A DNA stretch of 64,000 nt from Ophiobolus disseminans (taxonomy: Eukaryota > Ascomycota > Dothideomycetes > Pleosporales > Phaeosphaeriaceae): positions 525,068 to 589,067 of the forward strand of contig MU006236.1 of assembly GCA_010093685.1 (NCBI GenBank), read 5' to 3'. Shown here piece after piece: positions 32,737 through 43,521 of the stretch. A model generated the notes under the pieces. That model was not told the origin of the DNA, did no database searches, and saw nothing but the letters and a program-made list of their open reading frames with translations. Each line of letters starts with the position of its first letter. Within the stretch, counting starts at the first letter, position 1. The position numbers were made by a program, and so were the translations under genes.

Positions 32737-33115
32737 TTACAAAACCAACCCCGCAACAATCCCAAAGCCGACAACCGCAGCAAAGCTGTCCACCACAGCT
32801 TTTCCAGCAGCACCAGTGAACACTGGTAGACCAGCTGAGTTTGTCGGCTGTCCACCTCCTGATATACTGACGACTGATGGCTTGGTCACGTTGCCGCCTG
32901 CCGCACAAGACGGCACGATGACGGCGGAGCGCGTAACGACTACGTTGGCGGGTGGACCCGTTGGACACGCCGCGTTTGTGACTGAGATGATGGATGTAGC
33001 GTTTTGCCTGAGTGGTGTTAGACATGCACTTCAACGTAAATGCGGCAGAGGACAAGACTTACGCTGCTGCGAATCCGACGACGAGCGCGGAGAAACCGAG
33101 GATAGAAGCCTTCAT
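32737..33115 (-). CDS. small secreted, probably GPI-anchored protein
   Basis: Two exons on the minus strand, 33115-33063 and 33007-32737, with a 55-nt intron (donor GTAAGT, acceptor CTCAG), give 107 residues. The protein starts with a clear signal peptide (MKASILGFSALVVGFAAA, probable cleavage after AAA) followed by QNATSII with an N-glycosylation sequon. It has two Cys in a short central region (AACPTGPP, VPSCAAGG), another sequon NVT, and ends in a small-residue stretch then a hydrophobic tail (FAAVVGFGIVAGLVL), the pattern of a GPI-attachment signal. It is therefore probably a cell-wall or plasma-membrane surface protein. No family could be named. Such small secreted proteins may be wall components or, in pathogens, effector-like; neither is shown. 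Simple open frames miss it because the second exon is in another frame. Confidence 0.75.
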
Positions 33116-34602
33116 GATGTGCGGCGTGACCGGTAGTTTTGCTTTGCGAAGCGTGAGAAGTAAGGTAGTGCAATATGACGCGACAGTGCAGTGAACGAAC
33201 CAACAAAACCAGACAGGAATCGTCCAAACTAAAGTAGCCTTCCAACCCCACTCCCCCAACACACGTCCACTTCCCTCGACTCAAACAAAGCCTTTCGCAT
33301 CACTCTGCATCCGGCGCATCTCGTCCAAAAGCATCTGCCGCGGCCGTGTGCAATTTACTGTGAGGCAACGGTCCTGCCAAAACGAGGCTGTGCGTTGACT
33401 CAAATGCCTTCGGTATGAGAGTTCCCGGAACAGGCGGTCACATTGCTTGCGTAAAGACGGATGAGGCTGGTGCCGAAAGGGCGGGCGAGGAATGTAAACG
33501 GCATGTGCCGTTAGCGATCTACCTGTTAGGGATCGGTGGGGTGTAACGGCCCGAGGTGAGTAGTTGTACGTAAAGGTGTATTTCGGGGTATGCTGGGTAA
33601 AAGGGTTAGGTGCTTGGGCGAGGCTGATCTTGTCAAGGTGCAATTTGTATTGAGCTTTGGCTAGCTGGAAAGAGAGTCGATGCATTTCTAGGTCAAGGCA
33701 CCAGCTGCACCGTGATTTAATTATAGGGCGCGCATTTTGCGACGAGAAGGTATTGAGAGAGAGAAAATTTGATAAACGGTGCGTCTCTCACGAATGCTCC
33801 AATGCGAGTGTCGTTGTTCTCAACTTCCCCAGCGTCGTCGTCGCATCTCACAATCGCTCTTTCCTCACCTTCACCCCCGCAAAACCATCACGAACATTCC
33901 AAGAATTAATAATCCCAATCTCGTCTTTAGGCTGCACCGTCCCTGCGCCCCCGGAAGCCCTTCCATCCACTCCCATCTTATCCCAAATCAGCACCATCGA
34001 TCGTCAGCGCGGGACGCCACAAAAGCTTGACCCTTCCCGCAGCAAGCATCAAGCAAAACAAACGCGCGCTCTCATTCGTTACGAATCGCGCCTAACACAT
34101 GTCTACCCGCATACGGTCTAGCATCCCGACGTCATGTTAAGCTTAACCGCTAGCGTGGTGCTCGGAAAGCACAAGATCCGTACTACATTTTTTGCGGGGT
34201 CTACCAGATTTGACCGTCTGGGCTGAATGTAGATGCACTCCACGTGCGCGCTGTGTCTCAATGCGGAAATTTGTCATTGCGAAGGGCCGGTTGGGGCGGT
34301 GCGGTCAGTGCTTGGTTTGCGGGATGGTGACGATCTGTGTGCTTTGAGGGCACCGGATGGGTGCATGGCCGAGGGTAGTTGGGATGGAGGGTTTGTGGTA
34401 GTTTGGGCTGAGATGATGATGGGCGTGTTCGGAGGGGCAGGATGTAGGTTGGTTTGGATGGGAGAAAGAGATATAAGATGGATCGTGACCGAAGGGAATA
34501 CTCTTCATCAGCTCAGTTCACTATCCCTTCACTCCACATCTACCGACACTTCCTCACCTCTCAACTTACCTTATTACTCTCCCATCCTTTCCATCCATCA
34601 CC
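33116..34602. other. intergenic, promoter of ferritin-like gene
   Basis: About 1.5 kb between divergent genes. The distal part has no supportable gene; frames at 33281-33685 and 33657-34121 look random. The proximal part is the promoter of the secreted ferritin-like gene (see the TATA entry). Confidence 0.5.
34471..34477 (+). promoter_or_regulatory. TATA box of the ferritin-like gene
   Basis: ATATAAG, about 130 nt before the start codon, followed by a C/T-rich leader rich in CCATCC and CACTCC, the usual layout of a strongly expressed fungal gene. An AGGGG stress-element-like site lies at about 34434. Confidence 0.6.
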
Positions 34603-35490
34603 ATGAAGTCCACACTCTTCTCCGTCGCCGCCCTGGCCACCCTCTCCGCTGCCGCTCCCACCAAGCGCGCCACTGCCCCCACAGACGCCGAGATCCTCAA
34701 CTATGCGCTCACCCTTGAGCACCTCGAGGATACCTTCTACCGCGATGCGCTGAAGAAGTACTCTGTCTCAGACTTCAAGTCCGCCGGCTTCGACGAGGCA
34801 ACCTACAACCGCATCAAGACCGTCTCCTCAGACGAAGCAACCCACGTCTCCTTCCTTACCGGCGCACTCACCGCCGCAGGCGCAAAGCCCGTCGCAGCAT
34901 GCACATACGACTTCGGCTACACGGACGTCAAGTCTTTCCTGGCCACCGCATCGGTCCTCGAGGGTGTCGGCGTCTCAGCATACCTCGGCGCAGCAGCTGA
35001 TATCATGACCAAGGGCTACCTCACTGCTGCTGGCTCCATCTTAACAGTCGAGGCGAGGCACTCCGCCTACGTGCGCAACACCATTGGTCAAGCGCCCTTC
35101 CCCGCTCCATTCGACACCCCGCTGAGCTACAACTCCGTCTACACTCTCGCCGCACAGTTCATCAAATCGTGCCCATCCTCCAACGCTCCTCTGCCCGTCA
35201 AGGCATTCCCCACTCTTACCGCGAGCTCCAAGGATATGCCCATCAAGGCTGGCAGCACCATCATGCTATCCACCAAGGGCTACAAGCTCGACGGCGGAAA
35301 GGTGTACGGTGCTTTCATCACCATTCTCGGACCCGTTTTCGTGGACGCAAAGGCTGTTGATGGTGGCTTCACGGTTGTTGTTCCCAAGGAGGTTGCTGGA
35401 CAGAGCTACGTCGTCCTCACCAACTGCAACACTGCGGCTACCGACGACACCATTGTTGCCGGCCCAGCGATTGTCGAGGTGTCGGCATAA
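34603..35490 (+). CDS. secreted ferritin-like domain protein (Rds1-like)
   Basis: A single exon of 295 residues. A signal peptide covers residues 1-18 (MKSTLFSVAALATLSAAA), followed by a KR site at 21-22 that could be cut by a Kex2-type protease. The rest is a ferritin-like four-helix domain (Ferritin_2 type) with candidate metal ligands Glu39, Glu78 and His81, Glu120, Glu150 and His153, in EHLED, SDEATHV, VLEGVG and VEARHSA. The last 90 residues form a beta-rich tail. Fungal relatives include the yeast stress-response Rds1 and the desiccation-related PCC13-62-like proteins. They are extracellular, and their reaction is not known. Codon use is strongly C-ending and the leader is C/T-rich with a TATA box, so high or induced expression is likely. 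Confidence 0.9.
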   Translation: MKSTLFSVAALATLSAAAPTKRATAPTDAEILNYALTLEHLEDTFYRDALKKYSVSDFKSAGFDEATYNRIKTVSSDEATHVSFLTGALTAAGAKPVAACTYDFGYTDVKSFLATASVLEGVGVSAYLGAAADIMTKGYLTAAGSILTVEARHSAYVRNTIGQAPFPAPFDTPLSYNSVYTLAAQFIKSCPSSNAPLPVKAFPTLTASSKDMPIKAGSTIMLSTKGYKLDGGKVYGAFITILGPVFVDAKAVDGGFTVVVPKEVAGQSYVVLTNCNTAATDDTIVAGPAIVEVSA

Positions 35491-35881
35491 GCAGGGATCT
35501 GTGGGATGAGTGAGATGGTGGCTGTTGAAGAGTAATTTGATACCTTAATACTGAATACTGAATAATACAAATTGTTGAAAGAATTGCTTAGTACGACAGA
35601 GAGACCTTATTGTGACCCCCACCATTTCCGGCTCCACGTCTTGACATATTTGATCGGATATTCCAAAGGTGGAACGTGGCATTGATCCTACAACACAACA
35701 TCAGTGTCATTTTGAGTAATCTGGTGATGGGAAACGAAAAGATGACAACCAACGCACAGACTAGGATGAGAACCGACGTGAAAGATGAAGGGTGGCGCTA
35801 ACACCGCCCACAACAACAACCCCTTACCAGTAGAATCACGCTCCAGAGTCGGCTTCATAACGAGACACATCATCCCCCTCA
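35491..35881. other. intergenic between convergent genes
   Basis: About 390 nt of 3' flank; AT-rich right after the ferritin-like stop. Nothing further. Confidence 0.5.
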
Positions 35882-36622
35882 TCACCAAGGCACCTCACCC
35901 CCAGCATCACTAAACGTTCCCGTCTCCCCCTCCACACCAAGCGTGCACATCCTACCCAACCTCGTCATCGCGTCCTCAACCTCCTTCTCCCCATTCCACC
36001 CCGTCATCCTCGTCTTCGTGTACCCAGGACACACCGCATTTACTTTCCACCCTTTCTCAGCATACCGCCTCGCGTACTGCGCAGCAAGCATGTTCAGCGC
36101 TGCTTTACTCGCCCGATACGGAATGTACTCAAAGTGGTCCCACACGTAGTTTGGATTGAGGCGGTGCGTTATGGAGCCTAGTACGGATGAGACGAAGACG
36201 ATGCGGGGAAGTGGAGATGCGGAGAGAAGGGGGATGAATGCGTCGGTTACGAGTGCGGCGCTGGTTACGTTTGAGGCGAAACTTTCGGCGAAAGCGGAGC
36301 GTTTGGTAGATGGATCGTCGGAAAGGGCGAGTGGGAGCATGACGCCTGCGTTGTTGACGAGGAGGTCGATGTGGCCATGATCACGTGATATGGTTTCGAC
36401 TGCGGCGCAGATGGAAGCGTCGTCGAGGATGTCGAGTGTGACGGATGACACTGAGAGGTTTTCGTTCTGTAGTTCGGCGGCTGCAGCAACGCCGGCTTCT
36501 GAAGAGCGCGAACCGAGTATGACGTAGAAGCCGTGGTCTCGAGCGAGTGTTCGCGATAGCTCGAAGCCGATGCCGCGGTTGGCGCCGGTTATTAGGGCGA
36601 CCTGCTTAGTAGTGGAAGGCAT
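35882..36622 (-). CDS. short-chain dehydrogenase/reductase
   Basis: A single exon of 246 residues on the minus strand. Classical SDR signatures are all present: cofactor loop TGANRGIG (12-19), NNAG (90-93), catalytic Ser in VSSVLGS (around 145), and YRASK with Tyr169 and Lys173. SRSSEAG after the second strand suggests NADP(H). After the active site CPGYTKTRMTG follows, as in carbonyl-reductase-like members. The C-terminus is short and ends GGEVPW. It is most likely a cytosolic carbonyl or alcohol oxidoreductase of the CBR1-like group (EC 1.1.1.-); the substrate cannot be told. It is divergent from the GH17 gene across about 1.7 kb. Confidence 0.92.
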   Translation of the reverse strand: MPSTTKQVALITGANRGIGFELSRTLARDHGFYVILGSRSSEAGVAAAAELQNENLSVSSVTLDILDDASICAAVETISRDHGHIDLLVNNAGVMLPLALSDDPSTKRSAFAESFASNVTSAALVTDAFIPLLSASPLPRIVFVSSVLGSITHRLNPNYVWDHFEYIPYRASKAALNMLAAQYARRYAEKGWKVNAVCPGYTKTRMTGWNGEKEVEDAMTRLGRMCTLGVEGETGTFSDAGGEVPW

Positions 36623-38350
36623 GGCTGAAGTAGGATCTGTAGTTATGGAGGAATAGACTATTTGAATCGTCGAGCTGAAGATTATATAGACATGATGTCG
36701 CTAAAGCCGGGCGTAAGCAGCACATCGAGTTGCTACCCAAGTCCTGCAGTGTTGCGCGAGAGAAGCATATGTGTGGTAAATACCATGCCGTTGATAGAAG
36801 TACCTTGTCCGAACGGTGTGGATAAATCAGAAGGGCGTATAGAGTTGCATCAACACCGACTGAAGGAAAGGTCTTACACTGAAGCTCCGGCTTTATTAAT
36901 CCAGAGTTCCATCTCATCTTATCTGAGTTGAGATGAAGAAAAGTGAATATGAATGAAAGTTGCTGTGCGATGGTACTACCATATAATTTCACCGAATTTT
37001 TGTGCCTTGTCGCATGAGAATGCTCGTGGGGCTCATGTGATAATTGCGTGAATAGTGCCAGCCTGCAGTGAACTTAATATTGAAACACGGTCGACTTCGT
37101 GATGAAGCTGCAGGTAGCATCCAGACGCGCTTTGAGCACTGTAAGGGAACTTGCGGTCGCAGCTTTTATGTATGCACAATCAAAAGTAGAAAGGTAATGT
37201 GGCGCAAAGCAAGGCGCACAGCATGTCTCACGGCCCGGTGATTGCCGATCAACGGCGCTGTGTTTCACCGTGGGCGATGGCGGGACTCGATGTCGCGCAG
37301 AGCGCCGAGACAAGGGCTTCGGAAGCGAAAAAGAACAAGCAAAGGACAGTGCGTGTCATGGCAAAGACGAAAGGCTGATGAGAGACAATAATGGCGCATT
37401 CGATACAGAGACGGCGCCCCCTCGGGTCGTATTTGGCGGTAGCTGACGGACTGGAAATAGATAGTGTAGAAAGGGAGGCTGACCGACGGAAGGAGCAAAC
37501 GGGGTAAGAAGTACTCCAACACTCGAGATGCATGGATGCAACATGCTGCAACGTCAATGGAAGCAGATCAGGGCTGGTTGTGAATGTCGCAGGATGATAA
37601 GAATCGATAGATAGCAGAAATTAATATTGGGCCCCACCCGTTGGTTGCTTCCTCAACGCGGGTTGCCGGTGCCAAGCCTCCAGATGGTGGCGGCTCCTTC
37701 CTGCTTCTGGATGCAGCAGGCGTAAGCAGGACATTGCGGCGCAGCAGTTGAATGGCTGGAAGGGGCGAGGCACGTGAAGATGGAGGACGCGTCAGATGAA
37801 CAGCAGAAACAAAGGAAAGGGAGAGGCGCCGAAGAGGGCGGGACTGTCGATACGTTGTCGCAGTGAATCGGCTGCAGCTAGCTGGCTAGGGCTGCCTTGA
37901 TTGCTGTTGAGGGTCGGCTGGGTGTGGCAGGTTTGACGGATTTTGCACCGTGACGTCTGCACACAGCCATGGAATTCACTAGGGCAACGTGCTACGAGGC
38001 TAGCCCCAAAGCCAGCCCGCTCTAACCGGCTATCGATGCAAGCAGGATTCTCCCACACGCCCACCGTCTGTACATAGCATTCACCACACACATTCACGCT
38101 GCCCGTGCCATAAACTGCTGCAGTACCGTGCTGCTCTATTGTCCCTCGCTTGCATTGGGGCCGCGTTGCACGTAAACAAGCGCCGACCCGCCGATCGCTA
38201 TCGCAAACACGCTCAATCCCCGGCCAGGAGTCCGCCTCGAGATCCGCAACGTGCAGCAGCGGCGCGCCGCCGTCCATCACCCTCACTCGTCACTCGTGCT
38301 CGACGCACTCGCAGCCAGTCCTGCGCGCTTCACCCTCCGTTCCACCCCCA
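36623..38350. other. divergent intergenic region
   Basis: About 1.7 kb with the SDR promoter at the left and a long C-rich leader of the glucanase at the right. Frames at 37249-37557 and 37792-38286 are unsupported. No RNA gene is seen. Confidence 0.5.
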
Positions 38351-40392
38351 ATGGCCTACCAACACCCCCAACAAGGCCCCTGGGACCAGCAAACCGACAT
38401 TTCACCCGTAGAAGGAACCCACGACTTCCCACCACCTCCACCCGCACATCGCGTCCCAGTTGGCATGCACTCGGACAGCGCCTCCCGCCAAATGCCGAAC
38501 CAGCGACAGTACACAGACCCCAATAACTACTCCGACTACTCAACGCCTGGAGTAACACCCTCGGGGTCGGACAGTCGGAGTGAGAGGACCGTCGGTGGCA
38601 TCAATGGCATCAACGGGCAGGGACGACCGCTAGGCGTGCCGGAGCGAGGCCAGGAAGCCACGCCCTTTGGCGACCACCACGCATACCAGCCCATGCCCCC
38701 GCGAGCCATGTACCCGCAAAGCTCATACGGATCAGGCGCACCTCTTGCGCCCGGCGCTGCCGCCGCCGCCGGCATGTACTCGAGCAACAGCTCCATGCAT
38801 AGCATATCCTCGCCACCACCCCAGGGCGTTCCTTACTCGGACAGCCCGTACAATCGCTACTCCTCCACGAATCTCGACCTCGCCCCCGGCATGGGCCACA
38901 TCAACCCCAACGACGTCGCAGACGATGACGACTGGGGCTTGGGCCCAAATTCGCCACAGAACAAGCGACGCTCTTTCATGCCACTCGGTGCCTCACGAGG
39001 TGCCTCGCGAGATGGCAGCCGCAATGGATCTCCAGGGTCCTCGATAAACGGCGGACTGGCTGGTGCGGGTGTTGCAGGAGCAGGAGGTGCATATGCCGCT
39101 ACCAAGTACAATGCGGTCCCCACAATAGCCGGCAGCAACTCAAGCAACCCCGAGCTGCTGCAAGAAAAGCCCTCTGACTGGAAGAGCAAAGACGACTTGC
39201 ACAAACGGAAAAAGAGGATGTGGATAGTCGTGGCGGTCATTGCAATCGTCATGCTCGGTGCCATTCTAGGTGGTGTCCTTGGCGCAATGCTGAGCAAGAG
39301 CGGTGGTGGTGGCAGCCGTGATGGAAAAGCCTCGCAATCTGCGTCGGATGTTGTGGCTGACAACAAAAACGACCTCGGAAAGAACTCGGACGAGATCAAG
39401 AAGCTGATGAACAACCCGGGCCTGCACAAGGTGTTTCCCGGCATGGACTACACCCCGCTCAATGCTCAGTACCCAGACTGCATGCATGTCGGTCCGTCGC
39501 AGAACAACATCACTCGCGACATGGCCGTCATGTCGCAATTGACCAACTCAGTCAGGCTTTATGGAACAGACTGCAACCAGACACAGATGCTCATACACGC
39601 CATCGACCGCTTGGAGATTAAGGACTCGATGAAACTCTGGCTCGGCGTATGGCTGGACAAGAATACTACCACGACTCAGCGACAAATTGACCAGACCTGG
39701 ACTATTCTCGACAAATACGGCTGCGACTATTTCAAAGGCATCATCATCGGCAATGAGGTACTTTTCCGCAAAGACCTAACTGCGGTGCAATTACTCGGAC
39801 ATGTTCAAGACTTCAAGAAGAACATCACCGCTCACAAGTGCACGCTTCCCGTCGCAATGGCTGACCTTGGTGACAACTGGACCGCAGACATGGCTACCAA
39901 GGTCGACATTGTCATGTCCAACGTGCACCCATTCTTCGCCGGTGTTGACGTTAAGATTGCGGCTGGCTGGACATGGGACTTCTGGACGCAACACGATGTT
40001 GCACTCACGGCAAGCAGCAAGGACATCAAGCAGGTCATCGCCGAGGTCGGGTGGCCATCGTCAGGTGGCAAGAACTGTGGTTCAGCAACCTCGTGCACGG
40101 GAGGATCGGTGGCCGGTATCGACGAAATGAACCAATTCATGGAGGACTGGATCTGCCCAAGTATGAAGAACGGAACAGAGTACTTCTGGTAAGTTTGGAA
40201 AAACGTTGCAGTCCAAGTTGTCAAACTAACACATCCTTCAGGTTCTCAGCCTTCGACGAGCCATGGAAAGTCCGTTACAACGAACCCGGCAAGAACTGGG
40301 AAGACAAATGGGGCCTCATGGACATTAATCGTAACATCAAGCCCGGCTTGAAAATCCCCGACTGCGCTGGACAGTCCCTCCCATCTTTCTAA
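38351..40392 (+). CDS. btgC: GH17 glucan endo-1,3-beta-glucosidase, BtgC-type membrane protein
   Basis: Two exons, 38351-40188 and 40242-40392, with a 53-nt intron (GTAAGT...TTCAG) that splits a Trp codon, give 662 residues. The start MAYQHPQQG is chosen because the longer frame from 38150 has a leader-like, low-quality N-terminus. Residues 1-285 are a disordered, Pro/Ser/Gly-rich cytosolic tail; a single transmembrane helix (about 287-310, MWIVVAVIAIVMLGAILGG) follows a KRKKR patch, so this is a type II membrane protein. The outer domain is GH17, with proton donor Glu in IIGNEVLFR (about 469) and nucleophile Glu in IAEVGWPS (about 565), plus several N-glycosylation sites. Fungal BtgC-type enzymes cut beta-1,3-glucan in the wall and act in morphogenesis. 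All key residues are present. Confidence 0.95.
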
Positions 40393-41315
40393 GCGAGCAT
40401 GGCATTCATCCTCTTCCGAGCACGACATTGCATCACGAACGGCGTTTAAGCGGCGTACCATATTTCGCAAATATTTTGGCCTCTGGGTTTGGGTTTGGTG
40501 TTTTTTGCACCAGGCATTTTTGATCTCTTTTTCAACTGTACAAAGAGCACATGTGCATTGGTTCGGGCTTGGTAGGGCGCTTTTTCATGGCGCTCCGCAC
40601 ACGGCCTTGGTTGTTCTGTTTTTGGTCACTGTGGGAGGGACGCCTTTGTGGCTGTGTATATGATATGGGGAACGTTGTGCTTCATTGTGGCATATTGGGG
40701 CCTTGCATAGTTGCAGCGGCTTAGCGGCATCTGGTAGTGATGACTAGTGTAGATAGACCAGCTGGTGTGGTATGAAATATGAATCAAGAGATGTACATGT
40801 TAGTCGTCGGCGTACTTTGGTCTGCTTTTGGGTACGCGGGTGGACGCTTTGTGGTTGACGTGCATGAGTGCATGGTGTTGCATTGCATGGCATGGCGTCT
40901 GACACCAAGTACGGCGGCACTGGTGAACTAACTCCATGAACTTTTTAGGTCCCGCATGCTCGCTACCCAATTCATCCACTTGGTCCTCGACACTCCCGAG
41001 GTCGCATTCTGACGTCACATGACAGTCTACACGGTCTCAGAATCGCACGAGGAATCTTTTGGAGATTAATTTGATGAGGGTGAGTGACGTCCAACGCCTC
41101 TGAGTCGTACATGTTGTCTGCTGATTCACGAGTGCAGAAGTGATTTCACGTTATCCCTCCGACTAGCTTGACTAAGAATCAAAACAGCTTGAGCCTTCTG
41201 GATATTTTAGGGCTGTTCCTGGTCACGATCTGAGTTCGCTCCTCACACCAGTTGCCACAACTCCGCTGTTTCTTGATACGTTCAACCTCTCGAACAAGAT
41301 TATCTCTCATCAACC
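40393..41315. other. intergenic
   Basis: About 920 nt after the glucanase. The first 350 nt are T- and G-rich, as in a 3' UTR. No supported gene. Confidence 0.5.
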
Positions 41316-42677
41316 ATAGTTGCTCTACTCAATCTACCGGATGAGCTGCTACTTCAAATTGCTCACTACATCCCTGGCGACATTGCCCAGCTACTTCAGG
41401 ATGAGACGGAATACACGCGTCCAGTCTATGTGCAACGAGTCCGTGGCCTTCTCGATCTTGCTCTTACATGCAAGCGACTCAGCCCCGTTGCACAGGAAGT
41501 CTTATACACGAGTGCAGTCCTTGGCGATGCTGAGAAAATAACCAATGACTCACTTGCGCTACGTGGTGTCGACGCATCTCCAGTCGTATGCCTTGCCCGA
41601 ACACTCATCGCACGGCCAGAACTCCGCCACCGCCTCAAAGTCCTCCAGATACTGATGTCTCCGTCGACACATACATATGACTATTACTCCATGGGGTAAT
41701 TGCAGGGCGCTCAACTACCCAATAATATGAAGATCAGTGCCCCCCTGCGGACTCAATTTGCCCGGATCATCGACACAGTCGACATTCCTGCCGCCAGAAA
41801 GAGGAAATGGCGATCGGCACTAAGCGACGGCCGAAATGCACAAGCATCCTGTGGGCTACTCCTTGCCCTCGTCCCACGACTTGAAATTTTATCACTCACT
41901 ACAATCGCCTACCATACTTCAACCGCCTTGACGGATTTATTTGGAACCTCTCCGCGGGCAGATCTCTTGTCCGTACTAGAGTCGCTTTGGGATTTTCCTC
42001 AAATCAAGCTCCTCCCGTCACTCGCTGGACTAAAACACCTGCGCCTCATGGGGTTCACGCCGCTGGTTGGAGCTTGCCACTTATCCAACCTTGAGACTGT
42101 GGAGATCTGCTGCCTCAGTGAGGTACCAACCGTATATCCCTTTTTTTTCGCGGCGACGCAGGCTTTCCCGCAAGTCTCGACGCTACGTGTTGGTTGCTGT
42201 TACTTCCAGCCGGACCGCATTCCTGGACGCTGGATCGAGGCATTGAATAGTGTCATTGGCTGCTTTCCAAACATCAAGCATTTATCACTGGCTGACCCTG
42301 CTCGGTCCTCTTTCGTGTATCCTCATACCCCCCCTTGGAGTAACCCGTACCAAGTGCTCAAGCTGTACCTCTCACAAGTCGTCTCGGTTCTGCAGAGCAA
42401 GTGCCCAGTTCTGGTTTCGCTTGAGCTTGCGGATAGGCCATGGTTGGGCGACGGGAAGGGAGTGACGATGCGAGGATTCGGCATGATGGAGAAATTGATT
42501 ATTCCGGTAGTGGTATTCCAAATGTTGATTGGAAAGGACGGACATGCAGGTCGGTTTCCACCAAGTTTGAGATTCTTTAAGGTCACCGATACACTGGCGT
42601 CAGGTGTCGTGGTAGGAAACAACGTCAAGCCGGGATGTAAGGAGCTACCGCGACTGGAGACGTTCGTAGTGGAATAG
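41316..42677 (+). pseudogene. F-box/LRR-like protein, broken by a stop codon
   Basis: One reading frame carries protein-like sequence from 41316 (VALLNLPDELLLQIAHYIP, an F-box-like start) to a stop at 42675-42677, but TAA at 41697-41699 interrupts it. Frame and style continue unchanged on both sides: GLLDLALTCKRLSPVAQEVLY and LIARPELRHRLKVLQIL before it; CGLLLALVPRLEILSL and LKHLRLMGFTPLV after it. The text parallels the two intact F-box-like genes at 58-62 kb (compare ARALLERPDL and LCLLPKLKQLDVV). A 66-nt intron (GTCCTC at about 41640 to GCAG at 41705) could remove the stop in frame, but its donor is weak and it would delete the conserved HRLKVLQIL-like part. No start codon lies just upstream. 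I favour a pseudogene. Function would be substrate recognition for an SCF ligase, by analogy only. Confidence 0.6.
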
Positions 42678-43043
42678 ATGGCACATAGCTGCATGGCTCG
42701 ATGAGGGGGAATAAGCACGTTGTCAGACTTCGTTATTTCCACATTAACATAACTGGAACTGTTCACTCGACAATTGATCTAGCACGACGAAAAGAAACAT
42801 ATATCAGGCTTCTCCAAAAGTCGATTTAGCCTCCAACGCAGTGAGCCACTATCAGAGGACTAATGTCATGCCTAGCTTGCAACAACAAACACAACGTCAG
42901 AAAGCATTCTGAGCAAGCGTCCCGTCACGCATCCACCTCACATGCATCTACAATAGTTTGCTACCTGTCACACATCACCATATAAATCGACCCACCCACA
43001 AGCCCATGCATCCTCTCATCCACCACTTACTCAAACACAAGCC
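42678..43043. other. intergenic
   Basis: About 370 nt. The right part, with C-rich sequence and ATATAAAT near 42982, is a plausible promoter for the short gene at 43044. Confidence 0.45.
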
Positions 43044-43521
43044 ATGCACCTCACCACTTCCCAAATTCAACATGTACTCGGCCGCCTCGCCCTCGAAACC
43101 ACCGAACTACTCTACAAACCCGTCCTAACTGAAGCCCTGGACAACCTCTTCTCCCCTCTCTCGTTCCCTAACCCCTCTCCTGAGCTCACCGAACTGTGTG
43201 TTCTCGTCCTAGCCCTCCGAGTGCGCGATTACATGCACGACAACAAAATCGCTGCCGGGGGACAGCCGGACGACTTGCGGCTTGCTAATTTCGCTGAGGG
43301 CGGGGTTAACAGGGATTATTTGAAACTTGTGAGACTGGGGATAAAAAAATGTTATTGCTAAAGGGACAAAGGGGGTGAGGATTGAAGATGCGGTTGCGAG
43401 CTTTTTGGGGAGGGTTGAGATATCGGCGATGAAGTGGTTGGGGGGTTTGAGGAAGATGGGATGGAATAGTTGCTTGATTGTGGTGGTTATTGTTTGTTGG
43501 TGGAGTGTAGCTTGCGAATGA
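43044..43521 (+). pseudogene. hypothetical protein with homopolymer frameshift
   Basis: An open frame from ATG 43044 (MHLTTSQIQHVLGRLALET) runs in good protein style for about 100 codons to GGVNRDYLKLVRLGIKK and then stops at 43361. Directly after a run of seven A (43343-43349) the next frame stays open to TGA 43519-43521 and reads like a natural continuation (VIAKGTKGVRIEDAV, SFLGRVEISAMKWL). One extra A in the run explains the break. The whole protein would be about 158 residues, acidic in the middle, with a hydrophobic end. I do not recognise the family. Either a real frameshift or a sequencing error. Confidence 0.55.
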
